Shown one piece after another: positions 5,928-9,674 of a stretch of 9,674 nucleotides of DNA. The stretch lies in the NCBI GenBank assembly GCA_024696725.1, contig JAILGO010000044.1, positions 1 through 9,674 on the forward strand. Direction: 5' to 3'. The notes beneath the pieces are model-generated. The model saw only the letters and a program-made list of their open reading frames with translations, ran no database searches and was not told the DNA's origin. Both the position numbers and the translations under genes were made by a program. Numbering within the stretch: position 1 is the stretch's first letter; each line of letters starts with the position of its first letter. The stretch is from Eubacterium sp. Its GTDB lineage: Bacteria; Bacillota; Clostridia; Oscillospirales; Acutalibacteraceae.

Positions 5928-6800
5928 TTATATAGTATGATTCGAAGCTATAAAGGTTATTCTTTCCTGAAGCGTCTCGCCTCCGTGGCTGCATTTATAG
6001 CCGCCGTGGTCGGAGGTTACAAGAACGAGCCAGTCCTCTTCGTCAAAGCTCTTACGCTTCTTTATCGCTTCTATGAACTCATATCCCGCCTCCTCTTCCG
6101 AGAGGAACGCCTGCATATACTCGGGAACCTCAGGACGGTAATCATAGCCGTGTCCGTTATGGTCGGTATACTCAAGTATAAGGAAAATGAAGTCGGAGCA
6201 ATCGTCTCTGTTAATATCGTCGAGGACGTTCTTTCTCGTTCCGTCATCGCCGTCGGCGCAGAGGAACGTTACGTCGAGCTTCTTCTCGGCAATATACTGC
6301 TTTTCCTTAAGATAAGTAGAATTATCCTCGGTAAAATGTCCGTCCCATGAAACGTAGAATGCGGCGCTTTTTACGAGGTCAGCCTCGGGCAGCTTAAGGA
6401 AGAGGGATTTCGGTTCAAGCTCTTTTACAAAGCCGTTATCGTCTATTCCGTTTTCCTCACAGGTAACGCCCGTCAGCATTGCGCACCAGCCCGGCGCGGT
6501 TGAGGTTTCCTGAATAATAGGCTCGGGATACGGCTTACCGCCCGCGTAGCTGAATACGCAGTGTCCGCCGTTTTCGAGAATATACTTAATCGTGCCGTTA
6601 TCCTCTCTGTCGAGATAATCGAGCATTTCGGCGGTACAGCCGTCGTATCCGACGACTATAGCCTTTTTAACCTTTTTTCCTTCGGGAAGCGGAGAGGTGA
6701 AGTGGCGCATAACGAGATTATATATTTCGGTCTGGTTACACGCGTCCTGCCATCTGTTCTCCATTACGTTTATTTGTTCAAGCTTCTTTTCGTAACTCAT
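5928..6800 (-). CDS. Alkaline phosphatase superfamily phosphodiesterase (type I phosphodiesterase/nucleotide pyrophosphatase-like)
   Basis: A two-metal hydrolase of 290 residues with the complete superfamily metal set. D53 (VVGYDGC) and T101 (ETSTAPGWCAMLTG, the probable nucleophile) belong to one metal together with D264 and H265 (TSDHGG). D213 and H217 (YTDHNGHG) with H272 (CSHGG) bind the other. The Thr-Ala-Pro-Gly-Trp site and DHGG pattern favour phosphodiesterase/pyrophosphatase types over sulfatases, which need a Cys/Ser-x-Pro-x-Arg site that is absent here. It has no signal peptide and is shorter than secreted family members, so a cytosolic role is likely. The start overlaps the upstream transporter stop by one base (TAATG), with GAGGGGG about 12 bases before the ATG, so translation is coupled. 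This suggests it cleaves a phosphodiester, or possibly another ester, in what the transporter imports. The substrate is not determined. Confidence 0.87.
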   Translation of the reverse strand: MSYEKKLEQINVMENRWQDACNQTEIYNLVMRHFTSPLPEGKKVKKAIVVGYDGCTAEMLDYLDREDNGTIKYILENGGHCVFSYAGGKPYPEPIIQETSTAPGWCAMLTGVTCEENGIDDNGFVKELEPKSLFLKLPEADLVKSAAFYVSWDGHFTEDNSTYLKEKQYIAEKKLDVTFLCADGDDGTRKNVLDDINRDDCSDFIFLILEYTDHNGHGYDYRPEVPEYMQAFLSEEEAGYEFIEAIKKRKSFDEEDWLVLVTSDHGGYKCSHGGETLQERITFIASNHTI

Positions 6801-8326
6801 TATACTTCAACCCCCTCTGCAACGGTTTCCTCGGGTTCAACGGTTTCCATATAGTCGGATACTCTCTTCTTTCTCGTTTCGGAAAGCTCATAATACATTC
6901 TTTCACGAGTCTTTTTATTAATCGGCCAGAGAAGCTTCGGAATAATACCGAGCGAGCTTGTAATAAAGGGAACGACGGTACAAAGCGCAAAGAGCCAGAA
7001 CTTCGTCTTTTCGTCCTGAGTACCGATTTTAAGTCCCTGAACGTAGCCGATTTTTTTCATTACAAGGGTACGCACCGTACCCATTACTACGCCCTGTAGC
7101 TTAAGCACGAGCCCTCGTGCAACGCCGGTCGTAGCCTCCATACGGTAGCCGTGCTTCCACTCGCAGTAGTCCATAGCCTCGTTCCAGAGGTCGGTATTAA
7201 TTACCTTATTAACACCGAACAACAGCTTAACGAGGAATTCACGTATTCCGTAGGCGAACAGCATCGGTTTGAGCTTCAGATAATTCTTATTTGCCATACC
7301 GAACAGGAAGAAGCCCAGCGTTACCATATCGCCGTAGAAGTCGGCGCCTACCCAGATTGCTCTTGACGAGAAGCGCTTACGAATCGGAGCAACGAAGGCA
7401 TAGCTTATGCTTCCTACGGGACCCGAAATTCCGCTTACAAGAGCAAGAATCGTATTAATCATTGAATTTCCGCCGTGAACGTCTATCCAGTAGTTACGCT
7501 CGTCGGTTCCTACGCCGAAGCCGCCGAGGAAGTCGGACAGACACATAAGAAGTACGGGATAGTTAGTAAAGATGGCTCTTAAGCCCTCCTTAACGCTCGG
7601 TCTTTCAATCGTCTGGGGTACGCGCTCCTTGGATACAAGGAAGAACCAGAGCGTAAACGCGCATGAGATAAGGGCAGTCGTTCCGCCCATTCCCAGGAAG
7701 ATGTTACGCATCGGAACCTTTAATCTTCCCGTAGTAACCATATCGTAGAGGAAGCCCATAACGTAGCCGGGAATATCCTCGCCCATATAGCCGGTGAGAA
7801 GCTCAGCGAGCGTAATAAGCTTAATACGCTCGTTCGGGTTCGGCGTAATCGTAGACATATATCCGCTTCGCGCAACAGCCGTAAAGGTTCCCGCGGTTTC
7901 CGTAATAATATTGAACGCAAAATAGAATATAAGCTTCGGAATGAAGGTTGCGCTCGTATTCGGGAAGAAGAACGGAATGAACCAGTACAAAAGACCGATT
8001 AGGGTAAGCGGAATCTGAAAGCCGACAAGATAAGGTCTGAACTTACCGAGTCTTGTTCTCGTATTATCAACGAGCGCAGCGATAACGGTATCGTTAATAA
8101 CGTCCCACGCACCGGTAAAGATATTAACGATAGCGGAAATACCGAAGTCGATTCTAACTACGTCCCAGATGAAACGCTCCTTGTAGCCGTTAATATGGAA
8201 CGAATTGGAGAAGTCGTTAAACAGATAAGCAATCGTTTCTTTTGTACCGACGTAGTTAAAGCTTCGGTAAATATTCGCCTGGCGCTTAAGCTGCTCGGGC
8301 GATTTTGCGTGCTTGATATCACTCAT
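6800..8326 (-). CDS. GPH-family sugar:cation symporter (MFS fold), complete
   Basis: A 508-residue, probably 12-helix inner-membrane symporter. GPH hallmarks are the N-terminal WDVINDTVIAALVDNTRT segment (74-91), the loop RLGKFRPYL (92-100) and, in the C-terminal half, DYCEWKHGYRMEATTG (386-401). The roughly 50-residue N-terminal cytosolic stretch and the charged C-terminal tail (from about 470) make it somewhat longer than classical members such as MelB. GGAGGTGA about 7 bases before the ATG supports the start. The first 8 bases overlap the upstream extracytoplasmic-protein gene and the last base overlaps the phosphodiesterase start, so it sits at the heart of a coupled operon. It is clearly diverged from the transporter at the left of the window and presumably takes a different substrate, perhaps a phosphorylated or otherwise substituted glycoside. 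Family certain, substrate unknown. Confidence 0.93.
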   Translation of the reverse strand: MSDIKHAKSPEQLKRQANIYRSFNYVGTKETIAYLFNDFSNSFHINGYKERFIWDVVRIDFGISAIVNIFTGAWDVINDTVIAALVDNTRTRLGKFRPYLVGFQIPLTLIGLLYWFIPFFFPNTSATFIPKLIFYFAFNIITETAGTFTAVARSGYMSTITPNPNERIKLITLAELLTGYMGEDIPGYVMGFLYDMVTTGRLKVPMRNIFLGMGGTTALISCAFTLWFFLVSKERVPQTIERPSVKEGLRAIFTNYPVLLMCLSDFLGGFGVGTDERNYWIDVHGGNSMINTILALVSGISGPVGSISYAFVAPIRKRFSSRAIWVGADFYGDMVTLGFFLFGMANKNYLKLKPMLFAYGIREFLVKLLFGVNKVINTDLWNEAMDYCEWKHGYRMEATTGVARGLVLKLQGVVMGTVRTLVMKKIGYVQGLKIGTQDEKTKFWLFALCTVVPFITSSLGIIPKLLWPINKKTRERMYYELSETRKKRVSDYMETVEPEETVAEGVEV

Positions 8327-9407
8327 CCGTCTTCACCTCCAGTTCCGTAGCATATACAATCAGCGTATCGGTATAGGTATGTCCGTCGTATTCAAGAGTC
8401 GCCGTAACGGTAAGCGGCTTTCCGCTTACGCCGTCGACGTTCATTACTCCGTCCTTATCTATATCGAGTATTCCGTCCTCTGAAACGGAATAGGTCATTT
8501 TATAATCGTCTTTCGTCGTTTCGGCGTTTACTCTTACCTCAAGCGGAAGAGCCTTCATATCGCTTTTATTGACAGCGAGCTGTCTTTCGGTAAAATGCAC
8601 TCCGTAATGGAAAAGGTCAACGCTCTGAACGGTTTCATACGGGATTTCAAGCTTTGCGGTTTCTGCCGAAAGGGCTTTATAGTCCTCGGTAAAATCAACC
8701 TCGGCAATAAGCTTTACGTTATGCCTGAACTCGCTCCAAATCAGCATATCCGAGCCGTAGACAATCTTAAACGACGCGGTAAAGCCGACGGGTGTAATAT
8801 CAAGCGACTTTACCGTAAGAGCAGACGAAAGCTCTTTTTCGACGTTCTTTAAGACTTCACCCTCAAGCATTTTCTTAGTATCGATGCTTTCGGGCTTTAC
8901 AGTAAGAGTTATGTAATAACAGCCGTCGTCGACTTCGTTTCCGCCCTCGTCGGTATAACCCCTCGTCGCGGTAAAACCGATAACGTCGGCTTTGGTAAAG
9001 CCGAGCTGAGGAGCGTTTTCAAGCTCATTTACACGTACGCTTGTATCGACAGGATAAAGCGCGCCGAGCGCACCCTGAGCGTTATCGAGAACTCTCGAAA
9101 AAAGCTCGTTATCCGTGTCCGAAAACGGTGTTACCCTCTCCTCGGCGGGAAAATGCGCGTCGGTGTGCTGACTGAGCTCGACGTCGTCGGCAGTTATTGA
9201 GCCGTTATAGAGCTTTTCGATATATTCAAACGCCGCCTCCTTAGTAGTCGGAAGCGCGCTGACGGGCTCCTCGGCGATTAACTCGGGATACTCAAATTTC
9301 GGTTTATTGATTTCCTTTTTTGCGTAAATGGAGAGGCTGGCAAAGCAAAGTCCTACAAGAGCCATTACACCGGCGACACCGAGAAAAATCTTCATTCCTT
9401 TTTTCAC
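8319..9407 (-). CDS. Membrane-anchored extracytoplasmic protein with C-terminal Ig-like (Big2-type) domain
   Basis: 362 residues of unknown function. Residues 1-31 are a basic N-terminus followed by one hydrophobic segment (about 7-29), a signal anchor or signal peptide. The only nearby Cys (C21, in LVGLC) does not fit a lipobox, so it is probably not a lipoprotein. The middle (about 50-285) is a mixed alpha/beta region with no family I can name. The last 70-75 residues (VRVNAETT, YSVSEDGILDIDKDG, VTATLEYDGHTYTDTLIVYA) have the pattern of bacterial Ig-like Big2 domains, common in surface proteins that bind glycans or cell wall. The gene starts with GTG overlapping the upstream stop as GTGA, and its end overlaps the GPH transporter start by 8 bp. 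This points to a surface partner of that transporter, perhaps in substrate capture, which is inference. Confidence 0.78.
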   Translation of the reverse strand: MKKGMKIFLGVAGVMALVGLCFASLSIYAKKEINKPKFEYPELIAEEPVSALPTTKEAAFEYIEKLYNGSITADDVELSQHTDAHFPAEERVTPFSDTDNELFSRVLDNAQGALGALYPVDTSVRVNELENAPQLGFTKADVIGFTATRGYTDEGGNEVDDGCYYITLTVKPESIDTKKMLEGEVLKNVEKELSSALTVKSLDITPVGFTASFKIVYGSDMLIWSEFRHNVKLIAEVDFTEDYKALSAETAKLEIPYETVQSVDLFHYGVHFTERQLAVNKSDMKALPLEVRVNAETTKDDYKMTYSVSEDGILDIDKDGVMNVDGVSGKPLTVTATLEYDGHTYTDTLIVYATELEVKTDE

Positions 9408-9673
9408 TGTGTATTCGCCTCCTCCCGTGCTTTGGCGTCAGCGTCAAGCTTAGCTTCAAGCTCAGCGGCGGCTTCCTCTTCCATCGCCTGCTGAAATTCC
9501 TTCATTCTGTTTTCGCGCTCCTCCTCGCTTTCAAATACGGGAAGAGTCAGGTCGTCGAGGTCGACCTCGCCGTTCTTAACCTTCTTAAGAAGCTCCTTAC
9601 GCTTCGGGTCGAATTCTCTGTAAATGGGTTCAACGCCTTTTTTAAGCATCTTAACGTTTACGATTACGAGAAT
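9404..9673 (-). CDS. C-terminal part of an unidentified membrane protein, 5' end beyond the window
   Basis: The frame is open to the right edge, so this is the end of a longer gene; the ATG at 9649 is internal. The first visible residues (ILVIVNV) look like the end of a transmembrane helix, followed by a basic stretch (KMLKKG) and about 80 residues of highly charged tail. The tail is rich in Lys/Arg first (DPKRKELLKKVKNGEV) and then in Glu/Ala (EEERENRMKEFQQAMEEEAAAELEAKLDA), with a probable long helix or coiled coil. A basic residue cluster right after the helix suggests the tail is cytoplasmic. It resembles in style the charged tails of the two transporters in the window, so a transporter or permease is plausible, but not proven. 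It overlaps the next gene by GTGA and is the first visible member of the operon. Confidence 0.65.
   Translation of the reverse strand: MLVIVNVKMLKKGVEPIYREFDPKRKELLKKVKNGEVDLDDLTLPVFESEEERENRMKEFQQAMEEEAAAELEAKLDADAKAREEANTQ
9418..9426 (-). promoter_or_regulatory. Ribosome binding site that fixes a GTG start
   Basis: GGGAGGAGG on the minus strand ends 10 bases before the GTG at 9407-9405. The next possible start, ATG at 9395-9393, has only AAAGGA almost touching it, so the GTG is the better start and gives the GTGA overlap with the upstream gene. Confidence 0.6.
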
Positions 9674-9674
9674 C

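Noticed and set aside
5937..6350. 137-codon open frame on the + strand opposite the phosphodiesterase
   Set aside because: It is antisense to conserved metal-ligand motifs (DHGG, DHNGH) of a clear enzyme. Its hydrophobic look comes from the complementary codons of a charged protein.
9340..9350. Lipobox in the Big2-type protein (LVGLC)
   Set aside because: The residue before Cys is Leu where Gly, Ala or Ser is required, so lipoprotein processing is not supported.
9647..9649. ATG as the start of an 81-residue soluble protein at the right edge
   Set aside because: The frame stays open to the edge and encodes a hydrophobic helix end (ILVIVNV), and no Shine-Dalgarno site precedes the ATG.

Overview
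The window looks like chromosomal DNA of an anaerobic, carbohydrate-degrading Firmicute of the Clostridia type, probably a gut commensal. The signs are moderate GC (near 50% by eye), strong AGGAGG-type ribosome binding sites, tightly overlapping genes, two transporters of the glycoside-pentoside-hexuronide (GPH) family, a GH78 rhamnosidase and a regulator carrying a desulfoferrodoxin-like domain. No species can be named from sequence alone. I see no rRNA, tRNA, CRISPR array, insertion sequence or phage gene.

Left third (2-4172, + strand): one operon. A 5'-truncated GPH transporter, a cytosolic right-handed beta-helix protein of the pectate-lyase-3/GH28-like type and a GH78 alpha-L-rhamnosidase follow each other with a 2-bp gap and then a 4-bp ATGA overlap. 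Neither enzyme has a signal peptide. The reasonable reading is import of a rhamnose-containing, pectin-derived oligosaccharide followed by breakdown in the cytoplasm. The operon ends at a 28-bp perfect palindrome (4174-4201) that can terminate transcription in both directions.

Middle (4201-5856, - strand): three genes converge on that terminator. Reading along the minus strand these are a small single-pass membrane protein (from 5792), a cytosolic alpha/beta-hydrolase esterase (from 5590) and an XRE regulator (from 4785) fused to a complete two-iron desulfoferrodoxin/superoxide-reductase module. A good promoter lies upstream of the small gene and a weaker one directly upstream of the regulator. 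The small gene has an A_AAA_AAC heptamer in slippery register near its end. A -1 shift there would end it exactly at an ATGA junction with the esterase.

Right third (5888-9674, - strand): a second operon entering from beyond the right edge. In transcription order it holds the charged C-terminal tail of a membrane protein, a membrane-anchored extracytoplasmic protein with a C-terminal Ig-like (Big2-type) domain, a second GPH transporter and a 290-residue metal-dependent phosphodiesterase of the alkaline phosphatase superfamily. Junctions are GTGA (4 bp), 8 bp and TAATG (1 bp), and the operon ends in a TTCG-capped hairpin with a T-rich tail. Transporter, surface protein and hydrolase are probably made in step and act on one unidentified substrate.

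The two observations most worth following are the HTH-desulfoferrodoxin fusion, which keeps all iron ligands but lacks the usual active-site lysine, and the possible frameshift in the small membrane gene.
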